Source: Desulfocicer vacuolatum DSM 3385 | GTDB lineage: Bacteria > Desulfobacterota > Desulfobacteria > Desulfobacterales > Desulfobacteraceae | Assembly: GCF_900176365.1 (NCBI RefSeq) | Contig: NZ_FWXY01000008.1 | Location: 124,001-188,000, forward strand | Reading direction: 5' to 3' | Length of the DNA: 64,000 bases | In this document: in pieces, positions 18,303 to 27,134 of the stretch | Position numbering within the stretch: the first letter of the stretch is position 1 | How the letters are laid out: each line of letters starts with the position of its first letter | Position numbers and translations under genes: made by a program | Notes under the pieces: model-generated | The model's input: the letters and a program-made list of their open reading frames with translations, nothing else | Told to the model about the DNA's origin: nothing | Databases searched by the model: none

Positions 18303-19595
18303 TCAGTCAATGATGTTTTTTCCTTTAAGAGAATTGACTTCTTCCTCACTATAACCCAGTAATTCTTTCATGATTGTTGATGTATCCTGTCCCAGGCGGG
18401 GTGCTCCGCGCCATGCATTTCCCGGGGTCTGGGAAAATTTGGGGACGAATCCAAAAGCTTCAACTTCCCGATCCAGGGTTTGATCGTGGTATTTCACAAA
18501 ATTCTTTCTGTCATGCCAATGGGGGTCTTCGTAGATTTCCTTTATATTTCTGACAATCCCCACTGGAATTTTATATTTGTTCATATGCTCCTGGGCCTCC
18601 TGGGCCGGACGCGCTGCAAACCATTTGTTTGTTTCCTCGTATAATTCCTTACCTTTATCGGACCAGACCGCTTCAAAGGAATTTCCTGCCTCTTCCCATT
18701 TAAAATACTCAGGATCCAACCCCAGGCCTTCTATGGCGCGATAGTAAACCGATTTACCAAAAGCGCCGATAAAGCACCAACGGCCGTCGCCAGCTTGATG
18801 CAAGGACGCCGGTTGGAAAATAGGCACCCGGTTTCCAGCCCTTTTTTTCAAAACACCGGCTTCAATGTGGCTGATCCATTGATCGTCCAGCACCCGGGCA
18901 AAGGCTTCCACCTGCGCCATATCCACTTCCTGTCCCATGCCGCCGTTCAGTACATTGATATATGCCGCGCAAATACCTCCAAACAGAAATGTTGCGGTCA
19001 GATAGTCGTTAACAAAGGAAGCGGCATATCGCGGCGGCTCCGGTTCCGGATCTCCGTTAATGGACATGAAACCGCTCTCGGCCTGCCCGATGGGGTCATA
19101 GGAAGGACGGTCACAGGTTTCCTCATTTCCACCGAACTGCGGTCTGCCGAACCCGCTTGAATGACCGATGATCAACTTGGGATTGACTTCCCATAGATCT
19201 TTCAACTCAATTCCAAGTTTTTTTAACCACACCATATTTTCCAGCCAGACATCCACCTGCTTGATCAGGCAGAAAAAGATCTCTTTGGCTTCTGGGATAC
19301 TCATATTGGTATTCAATGTGAAACTCATGCGGTTTCTGGCGCCCTGGGCCCAGGCCGCACTGGTTTGGCCCTCGCCGTCTTCCTTGAAAAGCTGTGGAGA
19401 TTGATACCGATAGGCATCACCGATTTTTGGGAATTCGATCTGGATCAATTCGGCACCAAAATCAGCAAGTAGTTGAGCTGCAAAGGGTGCTGCCACCACT
19501 GTCCCGCTCAAAAGGACTCTCATTCCTGTAAGAGGACCAAACTTTGGCGCAAAATGTGGTGCAGGTATTCGGGATAATTTTTCCCACCGATTCAT
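18303..19595 (-). CDS. CaiB/BaiF-type CoA-transferase (family III)
   Basis: A 430-residue family III CoA-transferase, moving CoA between carboxylic acids. The N-terminal PKFGPLTGMRVLLSGTVVAA with FAAQLLADFGAELIQIE, the SGFMSINGDPE segment with the likely catalytic Asp (residue 182), and a C-terminal PGNAWRGAPRLGQDT block all resemble Escherichia coli CaiB, the carnitine CoA-transferase, as I remember that sequence. It is the first gene of the catabolic operon and probably provides energy-saving activation of the substrate. Of two near start codons, the one at 19595 has better spacing (7 nt) from AAAGGAG. Whether the substrate is carnitine or a betaine is unproven. Confidence 0.88.
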   Translation of the reverse strand: MNRWEKLSRIPAPHFAPKFGPLTGMRVLLSGTVVAAPFAAQLLADFGAELIQIEFPKIGDAYRYQSPQLFKEDGEGQTSAAWAQGARNRMSFTLNTNMSIPEAKEIFFCLIKQVDVWLENMVWLKKLGIELKDLWEVNPKLIIGHSSGFGRPQFGGNEETCDRPSYDPIGQAESGFMSINGDPEPEPPRYAASFVNDYLTATFLFGGICAAYINVLNGGMGQEVDMAQVEAFARVLDDQWISHIEAGVLKKRAGNRVPIFQPASLHQAGDGRWCFIGAFGKSVYYRAIEGLGLDPEYFKWEEAGNSFEAVWSDKGKELYEETNKWFAARPAQEAQEHMNKYKIPVGIVRNIKEIYEDPHWHDRKNFVKYHDQTLDREVEAFGFVPKFSQTPGNAWRGAPRLGQDTSTIMKELLGYSEEEVNSLKGKNIID

Positions 19596-19942
19596 TTTCA
19601 TTCTCCTTTCACTGAGTTATTTATGGTCTGCCCCGCAGGCTACCGTAATAAACACTAAGCCATATTTGTTGAGTGCGAAGTAATTGACAAAGGATCCTCT
19701 GAATACCGGATTACGAAATAGATAAATCGCAGGGAAGTATTCATTGGATTCATGACCGGCTCTAACCTCCTGTGGTTTTCGAGGTAAAAAATTTAGCAGC
19801 AAAATTGTTTCAAAAGCCCCCACACTACTTTATTCGGCGAATACGCTATGTTAAGTACCGAAATTTATTCCATATGGCGCTGCTTTCAAGCCAGCCATCT
19901 CTTTTTCATAGAACTACAAACAACTGGAATTATTGGGAGTTT

Positions 19943-20003
19943 CGTTTTTAGTTGTGGCTGATAATTACAGCCACAATTATGATCTGCCAGTGGCGGTTAT
20001 ATC
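19943..20003 (+). repeat. Relic of dispersed repeat module A in the 19596-20006 gap
   Basis: TTAGTTGTGGCTG, then ATTATGATCTGCCAGTGGCG and GTTATAT match the 3' half of module A. The rest of the 19596-20006 interval has no supportable gene. It should hold the promoter of the minus-strand catabolic operon and the 3' end of the transporter transcript. Confidence 0.5.
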
Positions 20004-20006
20004 AAA

Positions 20007-20648
20007 TCAACTTTTCACAACTGGAACAAACAGGGGCATGACTTCCCTTTCAAACACAGTGTTATTGCACACCGCCCCCACAATATATATCGCGAGAAAT
20101 CCCGAAATTATGGCGAGATACCCCACGCAATGGTGCCAGAATTTATCGGCATCTGATATCAATTGCAAATCCAGAGCAGCAATTATCCACAAACAAATCG
20201 TAAGCAGAACAACCATTAATGTAAGGGGTCTTGGTGCTGATTTCAGATAGGATGGAATAATAATCGTTATAAAAGACGCACCACCAATCCAACAATATCC
20301 TTCTATAATCTTATATGTTGAAAAATCAAAAAGCTCAGCAGGCACCGTGCCATTTTTTACGAAAAGAATCATTGCGAATTTTGCAAGAACGCTCAAAGAA
20401 GCACTAAACATAAAAAATGCTGAAAAAAACAAAAAAACATTGCCTGCCGTGATATTTTTATTCTTTAATTCAATGCCGGCCGTAATGACCTGGACAATTC
20501 CTCCTCCGATCAACCACGCTGCCAGCAGCGGATATCCGGCCAAGGTCACTTTTCCTAAATACACAGCGCCAAAAGCGAAACATGCGACAGCCAAGGAACC
20601 AAGCCCGGCGGGAAGTGGATTTGCAAAAGATGGTTGTGTTGTTGACAT
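20007..20648 (-). CDS. Acetate transporter family (GPR1/FUN34/YaaH, SatP-like)
   Basis: A 213-residue membrane protein of the AceTr family (GPR1/FUN34/YaaH), which in characterised members takes up acetate or succinate. The signature NPLPAGLGSLAVACFAFG is near the N terminus, in place of the common NPAPLGL form. Six hydrophobic segments can be seen, e.g. LLAAWLIGGGIVQVITAG, VFLFFSAFFMFSASLSVLA and LTLMVVLLTICLWIIAAL. AAGGAG lies 8 nt before the ATG. It stands upstream of and in the same direction as the beta-oxidation operon, which fits a role in moving acetate or a short carboxylate. A 24-bp palindrome lies about 210 nt upstream of the start. Confidence 0.85.
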   Translation of the reverse strand: MSTTQPSFANPLPAGLGSLAVACFAFGAVYLGKVTLAGYPLLAAWLIGGGIVQVITAGIELKNKNITAGNVFLFFSAFFMFSASLSVLAKFAMILFVKNGTVPAELFDFSTYKIIEGYCWIGGASFITIIIPSYLKSAPRPLTLMVVLLTICLWIIAALDLQLISDADKFWHHCVGYLAIISGFLAIYIVGAVCNNTVFEREVMPLFVPVVKS

Positions 20649-20855
20649 AATTTTCTCCTTTTTAAAGTTAAAAGTAGTAATTTTCGACCCTAAGCTTTAT
20701 AAAAAATTGATATTTCAAACAATCTATTCTTTGCGATGCGAAACAGATGATGTGACAACTTTTATACCGATTCTATGAACTTTTATTTCTGATGTTTTGT
20801 TGCTCTTAAAAAATTTTCAGGTGTTAAATGAAACCCTGGAGAAAATAGATAATTG

Positions 20856-20879
20856 ATTCACTGAACATATTCAGTGAAT
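20856..20879. promoter_or_regulatory. 24-bp perfect palindrome, candidate operator
   Basis: ATTCACTGAA at 20856-20865 is followed by CATA and the exact complement TTCAGTGAAT at 20870-20879. It lies upstream of the SatP-like gene (start 20648, minus strand), where a promoter is expected. The size and symmetry are typical of operators of TetR- or FadR-like regulators, two of which (8771-9400 and 22168-22749) are encoded nearby. Direct proof is lacking. Confidence 0.5.
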
Positions 20880-21072
20880 GTATTCATACTTTATGGTTTT
20901 TTAAATGTCAAGAAAAAAAACAACGCCGATTCAATAAATTTTAAACCTTTAATTTAAAATCACTTTAAACCACAGGGCAGGGGCGATACAAGAAAACTAT
21001 AGCGGGTATTCGTTAAGAATCGATACTGATATTGACGATTTTGCTTTCTTTTCTATCATGTTTCATGTTAAG

Positions 21073-21232
21073 AGCCTGTTTAAAAACAGATGGATCGGCT
21101 GCAATCTCATGCCAACAGCTCCAATTTTCTCAATTTTTAGCCCATACTCTGACTTTTAACATTAAAAATTTGGAAAATTGCGCCTCACGTCCATGATTTT
21201 TCACCTTCGATCCCCTAATTTTCAAACAGACT
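21073..21232. repeat. 160-bp imperfect palindrome, MITE-like, in the 20649-21692 gap
   Basis: The ends AGCCTGTTTAAAAA and TTTTCAAACAGACT are inverted repeats. A nearly perfect inner stem pairs CAATTTTCTCAATTTTTA (21122-21139) with TAAAAATTTGGAAAATTG (21163-21180). Such full-length palindromes with IS-like ends are characteristic of MITEs. The rest of the 20649-21692 interval has no supported gene; a 68-codon open frame at 21360-21566 lacks any recognisable feature. Confidence 0.55.
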
Positions 21233-21692
21233 ATAGCTGAATCAAAACAAATCAATTTAACTGCAAATTCGTCTGGACAAGTTAAATCTTACTCTACAAA
21301 GATGATCAGCGAATTAAAAAATCCAGATAGATCTAACCCATGTTGAACAAAGAATTGAGATGCCACCATTAAATGTGATCTCAACCAGGAATTTAACTGC
21401 ATGGGAGGGCGACACGTCCAAAAGTTTAATTGATAGAAGCGCAGTAATTACTCTGCGTAATAATTATTCCTGTCCCAGAGGATATTTTAAAGATAATTTA
21501 TCTATCCATAATCCATTGATCAATACGTTGCAATTAATGACAAATTATTTATCTCATCAAAAATAAATGGCCTTTGAACTCCATCACATAATGGAAGGAT
21601 AGAGCTTTAAAACAGCTTTTCAAATCATAAATGATGAATACATTGCACCCCAATGCGGGTGGGCAGAACAAAAAAACAACTGGAGAAAATGA

Positions 21693-22106
21693 ATGGAAAA
21701 GATGCGTTTTAAAAAAAGTAATTTTGAAATTCCCCCTGAAATCTTTAAGGAGATGCAGGGAAAAAAAATCGAATACTGTGAAAACAAATCCATGAAAATA
21801 TCTTTTCCCATAATGGAAAAATATAATAATCCGGCAAGGAAAATGTTCGGGGGTATGATTGCTGCAGCCTTTGACAATACTTTTGGAACATTTTCTTATG
21901 AAATGCTAAAAAAAGCCTGCACAACTCTGGAGCTGAACACATCCTTCATCAGACCCACGGACACAAATGACAAAGAATTAATTGTGGAGGTCTTTTTGAT
22001 TTCAAATACAAAGACGCAATTAATACTGGAAGGAAAGGCGCATAATCCCGATGGAAAACTTATTGCGGTATGTAAAACAAGAATGATGATTTTAGATGGT
22101 TTTTAA
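21693..22106 (+). CDS. PaaI-like hotdog-fold thioesterase
   Basis: A 137-residue single hotdog domain. NPARKMFGGMIAAAFDNTFGTFSYEM corresponds to the long central helix region with the G-G-x2-A-x3-D pattern of the PaaI/YbgC thioesterase families, in which the Asp is catalytic. LNTSFIRPT and LILEGKAHNPDGKLIAVCKTRMMI are the core strands. It probably hydrolyses acyl-CoA thioesters. It converges with the TetR gene downstream, and a hairpin lies between them. GGAG precedes the ATG by 7 nt. Association with the neighbouring beta-oxidation genes is plausible (recovering CoA from end products) but unproven. Confidence 0.8.
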   Translation: MEKMRFKKSNFEIPPEIFKEMQGKKIEYCENKSMKISFPIMEKYNNPARKMFGGMIAAAFDNTFGTFSYEMLKKACTTLELNTSFIRPTDTNDKELIVEVFLISNTKTQLILEGKAHNPDGKLIAVCKTRMMILDGF

Positions 22107-22126
22107 ACTTGCTTCCAACTTCATAA

Positions 22127-22168
22127 AATCGACATCCCCCTGAGTCTTGAGTTCAAGGGGTGTTGATT
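22127..22168. terminator. Imperfect hairpin between convergent genes
   Basis: AATCGACATCCCC at the left and GGGGTGTTGATT at the right pair imperfectly around a 17-nt loop. They sit exactly between the thioesterase and TetR stop codons. A bidirectional terminator is likely from position, although the U-tracts are poor. Confidence 0.4.
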
Positions 22169-22749
22169 TAGGTAACAATTGTCGTCAGCAGACGCTGTAT
22201 ATATTCGTTCATTGCTTTAACCAGGTCAAATTTACCGTTATCCAAGCACCAGTTAAAGGCAATGCCCCTGGCTCCAGTAAAAAGAAATTTAGTGGTTTCC
22301 TCAGCGGAAAAGGAAGGATCTATCTCTCCCTGTTCAATACCCTGACTGACAATATTGTGTAACATGACAAACCGAACTGAAGTTGTGCAAAGAAAAAGTT
22401 TTGTTTGGGTTTTGTATAGAGCCTTAATAATATCTATACCGTAATAGATATAAAGTTTGGCCAAATATTCAAAGAAAAAGAGTATTTTGATGCTTGCCGT
22501 GGTTCCCTCAAGTGTATCAATGGATTTCGTTTCCATAAACTCGTCAGCACTTTCAAATAATTTATACAGAATGTCTTCCTTGGATTTAAAATGATGATAA
22601 AAAGCACCCACGGACACTCCCGCCTTCTTACTTATCTCATCAATGGTAATATTTTCAAAACCTTTTAATTCCATTAATTCTACACCGGTTTCATAAATTC
22701 TATTTTTAGTTTCAATGGCTTGAAGTTTACGTTTTGTTAGCTTTGGCAT
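22168..22749 (-). CDS. TetR-family transcriptional regulator
   Basis: A 193-residue TetR protein. The N-terminal DNA-binding part reads IYETGVELMELKGFENITIDEISKKAGVSVGAFYHHFKSKEDILYKLFE. The C-terminal 130 residues are helical with no ligand signature. It is oriented toward the thioesterase gene and away from the alpha/beta hydrolase gene start region, with 170 nt of AT-rich sequence upstream. It may regulate the thioesterase, the transporter or itself. The palindrome at 20856-20879 is a candidate site. Confidence 0.88.
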   Translation of the reverse strand: MPKLTKRKLQAIETKNRIYETGVELMELKGFENITIDEISKKAGVSVGAFYHHFKSKEDILYKLFESADEFMETKSIDTLEGTTASIKILFFFEYLAKLYIYYGIDIIKALYKTQTKLFLCTTSVRFVMLHNIVSQGIEQGEIDPSFSAEETTKFLFTGARGIAFNWCLDNGKFDLVKAMNEYIQRLLTTIVT

Positions 22750-22920
22750 TCCTCATCCTGCTCTGTATTATTTATCTTATCTGTTATTGACATCTTTGTT
22801 TATAGATACACCATTAGATGCATTTAAAACTTTTCTCAAAAAAACATATTAACATATGCTCAACCCAGTGACAATTCAAATTTGCATCACTAATCCAATC
22901 ACGAACTATGAATATTTAAA

Positions 22921-23751
22921 TTACAAATAGAAAGGGTAATATTTATTTGTAAAATCAAGTATCTCTTGTAAAACAACTTTACGTGCCTGAATGTGAGGGG
23001 CATGACCACAATGGGGAATTAACACCATTTTTGAATCACCCGTTACTTTTTCTGCTATGGAATACATCTGCTCAGGAAGACCGTATTGATCAACCGCACC
23101 TTGAATCACCAAAACAGGTACTTTGATATCTGCAAGATACATTTCAATATTCCATGAAAAAAATGACTCTGAAAGCCAGACTTTTGTCCAACGATTAAAA
23201 ATTTTATTAATATTTGCGCCATGGTATTTTTCCAATTTTTTTTTCAAATCGGTTTCTTTCCAGGCATCAATTGTCGTTTCAATCCCTTTAATGGTCAACA
23301 AATCCACAAAAACATGGGCAGCTTCAGTTATTACTCCTGTTACACGTTCAGTAAAACGCCCCGCAAATAAAAGGGCCATGGTACCACCGTCACTGTGCCC
23401 CCACAACAAGGCTTTCTGTATACCACAAATATCGAGTACATTAGGAAGAAACTTCCAGGCCTCATCAAACATATATTGTTCATGGACATGAGAGTTGGGC
23501 AAACAATCTGATTTACCATGGCCAAGGCGATCATATGCCAGAACATCACAACCTGTTAATTTGGCAATTGTTTCAGGGATATCCCGTAACATAGAAACAC
23601 AGCCAAGGGCTTCATGAAGCATTACCACAACGGGCCGCAATATTAATTTTTTTTCATTTTCATCTATTTCATGGTAAAATCGTCTCACAAACAAACGATT
23701 TTCATTTAGATAAATATAAAAAGAATCTATATTAATTGCATTATCAACCAT
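22921..23751 (-). CDS. Alpha/beta-hydrolase
   Basis: A 276-residue alpha/beta-hydrolase. The oxyanion-hole region is VVVMLHEALGCVSMLRD, the nucleophile elbow GHSDGGTMALLFAG carries the catalytic Ser, the acid is likely Asp in VIQGAVDQYG, and the His is in PHCGHAPHIQA. The overall pattern resembles the MhpC/proline-iminopeptidase-like groups. Substrate cannot be predicted. A GTG four codons upstream is possible, but the ATG at 23751 has AGAGGTG at suitable distance and is chosen. No signal peptide, so it is cytoplasmic. Confidence 0.85.
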   Translation of the reverse strand: MVDNAINIDSFYIYLNENRLFVRRFYHEIDENEKKLILRPVVVMLHEALGCVSMLRDIPETIAKLTGCDVLAYDRLGHGKSDCLPNSHVHEQYMFDEAWKFLPNVLDICGIQKALLWGHSDGGTMALLFAGRFTERVTGVITEAAHVFVDLLTIKGIETTIDAWKETDLKKKLEKYHGANINKIFNRWTKVWLSESFFSWNIEMYLADIKVPVLVIQGAVDQYGLPEQMYSIAEKVTGDSKMVLIPHCGHAPHIQARKVVLQEILDFTNKYYPFYL

Positions 23752-24070
23752 ATATATCCACACCTCTTATTTCTTAAAGGTCGTGTGATCCATGAATTTT
23801 ATTGATAACAAATTTCGGCATCCTTAAGATGTCTTCAAAAATACTTTACACTTTTTAAAGACGAACACCGAAAAATAGGCAATCACCCCATGAAAATGTA
23901 AAGTAAAAGACTCAAAAAATTGTTTTGGGTATGACTTGTTAGGGGTAACGACTTTTATTAATATAATAGCCCAGAAACGCCTTAACATATTAACGGCCAC
24001 ACTAACCTGTTTTTTTAAAAAAATCAAATCACCAGATTAGATGCATCTGCTTGATTTGTTTATATCGTTC

Positions 24071-24162
24071 TATATGAAATACTCCGCAAATGAGGGGTGT
24101 ATTCCAAGCTTTATTGTGGGCAAAACCGGATCAGAATACGGTCTGCCCGTGGCAGTTATATA
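24071..24162 (+). repeat. Dispersed repeat module A
   Basis: Full copy: TATATGAAATACTCCGCAAA, spacer, TTATTGTGGGCAAAACCGGA, then ATACGGTCTGCCCGTGGCAG and TTATATA. It is immediately followed by module B. Together these fill much of the 23752-24452 gap, in which no gene is supported. Confidence 0.85.
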
Positions 24163-24184
24163 CAATGCAGCATCCAAGGCATAA

Positions 24185-24332
24185 GGCAAAGCCGCCCCCC
24201 CCCGATGGGCAATAGGAACCGAACAATTGAGCTGTCTACAGTTCCGGTCCGGGACCATTGCCCCTCGGGGAGGGCAGCGGTATAATACCATTTTCTATAT
24301 TTGGTTTGTCCGCCAGGACATGTGGGTTATAT
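24185..24332 (+). repeat. Dispersed repeat module B with long hairpin
   Basis: A stem from GCCCCCCCCCGATGGGCAAT (24192) to CCATTGCCCCTCGGGGAGGG (ending near 24275) encloses GAGCTGTCTACAGTTCCGG. It is followed by GGTATAATACCATTTTCTAT and a GGACATGTGGGTTATAT end. Same orientation and order (A then B) as around 13230-13425. Confidence 0.85.
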
Positions 24333-24452
24333 CGATAATTATTACAGATAGTAGGCCCAGAAAAAAAGCAAATGAAGCCATTGCGCAAATAGTGCGGTGA
24401 TCAAGCAGCATACCCTTGACATTAAGCATGAACAACGACTATAAAAGAGACT

Positions 24453-24887
24453 ATGAAATCAGACAAAATAGTTAAAATATGTGTAATTGACGGCCAAGGT
24501 GGGGGAATCGGCTCCACCATTATCCGTAAGCTCAAGGATAGATTTGGAGAGCAGATTGAAGTGCTGGCTCTGGGAACCAATGCAATTGCCACAGCGCAAA
24601 TGCTCAAATCCCGTGCCAACAGGGGAGCCTCGGGCATCAATGCCATAGTGCAAACAGTAAAAAGAGCAGACTTTATAATTGGAACGGTGGGAATAATTAT
24701 GCCACATGCCATGATGGGAGAATTAACACTGGATATGGCCGAAGCCATCGCCCAATCTCCGGCAAAAAAAATACTGCTGCCCCTGACCCAGGAAAACCTG
24801 GCTATTGTGGGATTGGCCTCTACCCCTTTACCCCAGCTTGTTGATGAACTCATTGACATATACGAGAATGAGTTTCAACCAAACTAA
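24453..24887 (+). CDS. DUF3842-family protein
   Basis: A 144-residue protein matching the remembered pattern of DUF3842: an N-terminal nucleotide-binding-like strand-loop (KICVIDGQGGGIGSTII), VLALGTNAIATAQMLK, GASGINAIVQ, ADFIIGTVGII and a final AKKILLPLTQENLAIVG. The glycine-rich start suggests Rossmann-like ligand binding. Function is unknown. It is followed by a CooT-like gene on the same strand, a neighbourhood I recall as common for this family in anaerobes, hinting at a role linked to metal or one-carbon metabolism. That is inference. Confidence 0.8.
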   Translation: MKSDKIVKICVIDGQGGGIGSTIIRKLKDRFGEQIEVLALGTNAIATAQMLKSRANRGASGINAIVQTVKRADFIIGTVGIIMPHAMMGELTLDMAEAIAQSPAKKILLPLTQENLAIVGLASTPLPQLVDELIDIYENEFQPN

Positions 24888-25058
24888 GTCAATTTTTCAA
24901 TTAGGACATATCTAAATCAAAAAAACCTTAATTGCTCTTTAAAGAGCGTTTTCCTAAGATGTATGGATCTGGTGCGCTACACATTAAAAAAACGAAGAAA
25001 AAAACAGCCGATAGTTTCTCTGGAAAAAATCGTATAATCTGAAGGAGTCTATAATAAT

Positions 25059-25250
25059 ATGTGCGAAGCAACAGCATATCTAATGAAAGAAAAAAGTGAA
25101 GAGCTGCTCATGGAGGCAGTAGATACCGTTATCCCGGAAGATGGAGGGATTCGTCTGGTGAGTATTTTTGGAGACCAAAAATTTATTAAAGGATATATTT
25201 ACTCATTGTCACTGGTGAACCATAAAGTATTCATCAAGTTACACGGATAA
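25059..25250 (+). CDS. CooT-like small nickel-binding family protein
   Basis: A 63-residue protein starting MCEATAYL, with EAVDTVIPEDGGIRLVSIFGDQKFIKG. This matches the pattern of CooT proteins: N-terminal Met-Cys, an acidic middle and a small beta-barrel. Characterised CooT binds Ni(II) through Cys2 and assists CO dehydrogenase maturation. The Cys2 is conserved here. An AAGGAG ribosome binding site lies about 12 nt before the ATG. No CODH gene is in the window. Confidence 0.75.
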   Translation: MCEATAYLMKEKSEELLMEAVDTVIPEDGGIRLVSIFGDQKFIKGYIYSLSLVNHKVFIKLHG

Positions 25251-25427
25251 TATTAACTCTTTTTATTTTTTAAGGGCATCAAGTATATGGCCCAAATTAT
25301 TTTTCTTTAGAACCTTTTGTCGAAACAAACTCATGAATCCGTATAATGAAAAATATTTTGAGCCCAGAGGCTTACCCAATTGACGGTCAACAATAACATT
25401 GTTTATAATTATCTCTTTTAAAAAACA

Positions 25428-25500
25428 GAAAGGGAAAAGAGCCAGACGGCAAGTCTTACAAATAGGGTCTATTTGCGGCTCTTAATTCCCTTTCAAAAAA
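25428..25500. terminator. Structured bidirectional terminator between cooT-like gene and nfnB
   Basis: GAAAGGGAAAAGAGCC (25428-25443) pairs with GGCTCTTAATTCCCTTTC (25477-25494). Inside, CAAATAG-GGT-CTATTTG forms a second hairpin. On the minus strand the stem is followed by CTGTTTTTTAAAA, a good U-tract for ending the nfnAB transcript. On the plus strand it could end the cooT-like transcript. Confidence 0.7.
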
Positions 25501-25542
25501 ATCTAAAATTCAGATTTTTATATAGCACAATTCCGACAAAAA

Positions 25543-26955
25543 TTACCAGCCCAATGTGAGGTAATTATGGATGGAGTCAGCAGCTTCCCGGCCCGCTCCC
25601 ATGGCAAGAATAACCGTTGCCATACCGGTGACGATGTCACCACCGGCCCATACTCCTTTTTTGGTGGTTTTACCCGTTGCAGGGTCAGCAATGATATTGC
25701 CCCACTGATTGAGCCCGATTTCCGGTGTGGCGTTGGTCAAAAGCGGGTTGGCTTTAGCTCCCACGGAGACCACCACAAGGTCGCAATCCATTTTATATTC
25801 TGAGCCTTCAATGGGTAACGGGCGCCGACGTCCTGAAGCATCGGGTTCACCCAGCTCCATTTTCAGACATTCCATGCCGGTGAGACGCCCGCTTTCATCT
25901 CCAAAAAACTGGACAGGATTAGTTAACAGCACAAACTCAATTCCCTCTTCCTCTGCGTGATGGAGTTCTTCGGCCCTGGCAGGCATTTCTTCTCTGGAGC
26001 GTCGATAAACCACTTTCACAGACTCTGCACCCAACCTCATTGCGGTTCTTGCCGAATCCATGGCAACATTTCCAGCCCCCAGAATCACAACATTCTTGCC
26101 CTTGGCAACAGGGGTGTCATACTTGGGAAAAAGATAGGCTTTCATGAGATTGGTCCGGGTAAGATACTCGTTGGCGGAAAAAACACCAATGAGGTTTTCC
26201 CCGGGCAGGTTCATGAAACGGGGAAGTCCTGCCCCCACACCGACATAAACAGCATCATACCCTTCTTCTAACAATTCGTCAACGGTTACAGTGGTGCCCA
26301 CAACATTATTGGTCTCAATTTTTACACCAAGCTGTTCCAGGGTGGCCACTTCTGACCCCACAATATCTTTGGGAAGACGAAATTCCGGAATACCATATAC
26401 CAGCACCCCGCCGGTTTTATGAAATGCTTCAAATATGGTAACATCATGACCTTTAAGAATAAGGTCCCCTGCCACAGTGAGGCCGGAAGGACCGGAGCCC
26501 ACCACAGCAACTTTTTTACCGGTTTTTTCTGCCACGGCGGGAAGGGCAACATTTCCGCTTTTTCTTGCATAATCCGCTGCAAACCGCTCAAGATAACCAA
26601 TGGCAACGGGCTCTCCTTTTTTGCCCACAATGCATCGGCCCTCGCATTGAATTTCCTGGGGACACACCCGGCCACACACAGCCGGCAGGGCATTTTTTTC
26701 CCACAGAGTGGCTGTGGCTCCGGCAAAATCGCCATCCACAATTTTTCGGATAAAGCCGGGAATATTAACAGACACCGGACATCCTTCCACACAGGCCGGT
26801 TTTTTGCATTGCAGGCAGCGGGCCGCTTCCATCTGTGCCATTTCCGGCGTCAGTCCCAGGGGAACTTCTTCAAAATTTCTATTTCGTACATCGGGTGCCT
26901 GTTCAGGCATTTTAACCCGTGGTGTTTTTTCTTTTTTGACTTTTTTTTCTGCCAT
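25543..26955 (-). CDS. nfnB: NADH-dependent ferredoxin:NADP+ oxidoreductase, large subunit NfnB
   Basis: A 470-residue flavoprotein of the glutamate-synthase-small-subunit family. The N-terminal Cys-rich domain (ARCLQCKKPACVEGCPV and VCGRVCPQEIQCEGRC) binds two 4Fe-4S clusters. GKKVAVVGSGPSGLTVAGDL binds FAD and KNVVILGAGNVAMDSARTA binds NADPH; VWAGGDIVTGMATVILAMGAG closes the FAD site. The gene following nfnA on the same strand is the normal arrangement for the electron-bifurcating NfnAB complex, which couples NADPH, NADH and ferredoxin pools. An isolated glutamate synthase subunit is less likely because no large subunit is near. Start chosen at 26955 (GGAGG, spacing 6); a longer frame has no ribosome binding site. 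Confidence 0.92.
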   Translation of the reverse strand: MAEKKVKKEKTPRVKMPEQAPDVRNRNFEEVPLGLTPEMAQMEAARCLQCKKPACVEGCPVSVNIPGFIRKIVDGDFAGATATLWEKNALPAVCGRVCPQEIQCEGRCIVGKKGEPVAIGYLERFAADYARKSGNVALPAVAEKTGKKVAVVGSGPSGLTVAGDLILKGHDVTIFEAFHKTGGVLVYGIPEFRLPKDIVGSEVATLEQLGVKIETNNVVGTTVTVDELLEEGYDAVYVGVGAGLPRFMNLPGENLIGVFSANEYLTRTNLMKAYLFPKYDTPVAKGKNVVILGAGNVAMDSARTAMRLGAESVKVVYRRSREEMPARAEELHHAEEEGIEFVLLTNPVQFFGDESGRLTGMECLKMELGEPDASGRRRPLPIEGSEYKMDCDLVVVSVGAKANPLLTNATPEIGLNQWGNIIADPATGKTTKKGVWAGGDIVTGMATVILAMGAGREAADSIHNYLTLGW

Positions 26956-27134
26956 TATATCCTCCAGATAAAAACCCATGCCCGGTGGGCACGTAATCAT
27001 AAATTTGACAACGAACGGGTATCCTTGACATTGCCTGGGCATATCATCATCCCCAAGGTGTGACACCCGGTATCCAGCATCATGCCAAAGTCATTTGTCA
27101 TGATAAAAAACAAAAATCCCATGACAATAAAAAA

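Noticed and set aside
19617-19823. 68-codon minus-strand open frame upstream of the CoA-transferase
   Set aside because: Its position fits the leader of the catabolic operon; no motif or ribosome binding site.
21360-21566. 68-codon plus-strand open frame
   Set aside because: No ribosome binding site, no recognisable motif, and unusual composition; it lies in a repeat-bearing intergenic stretch.
23824-24027. 67-codon minus-strand open frame
   Set aside because: No family pattern, AT-rich, no credible ribosome binding site.
25543-26955. Glutamate synthase small subunit
   Set aside because: No large subunit nearby and an NfnA gene directly upstream, so the bifurcating complex is the better reading.
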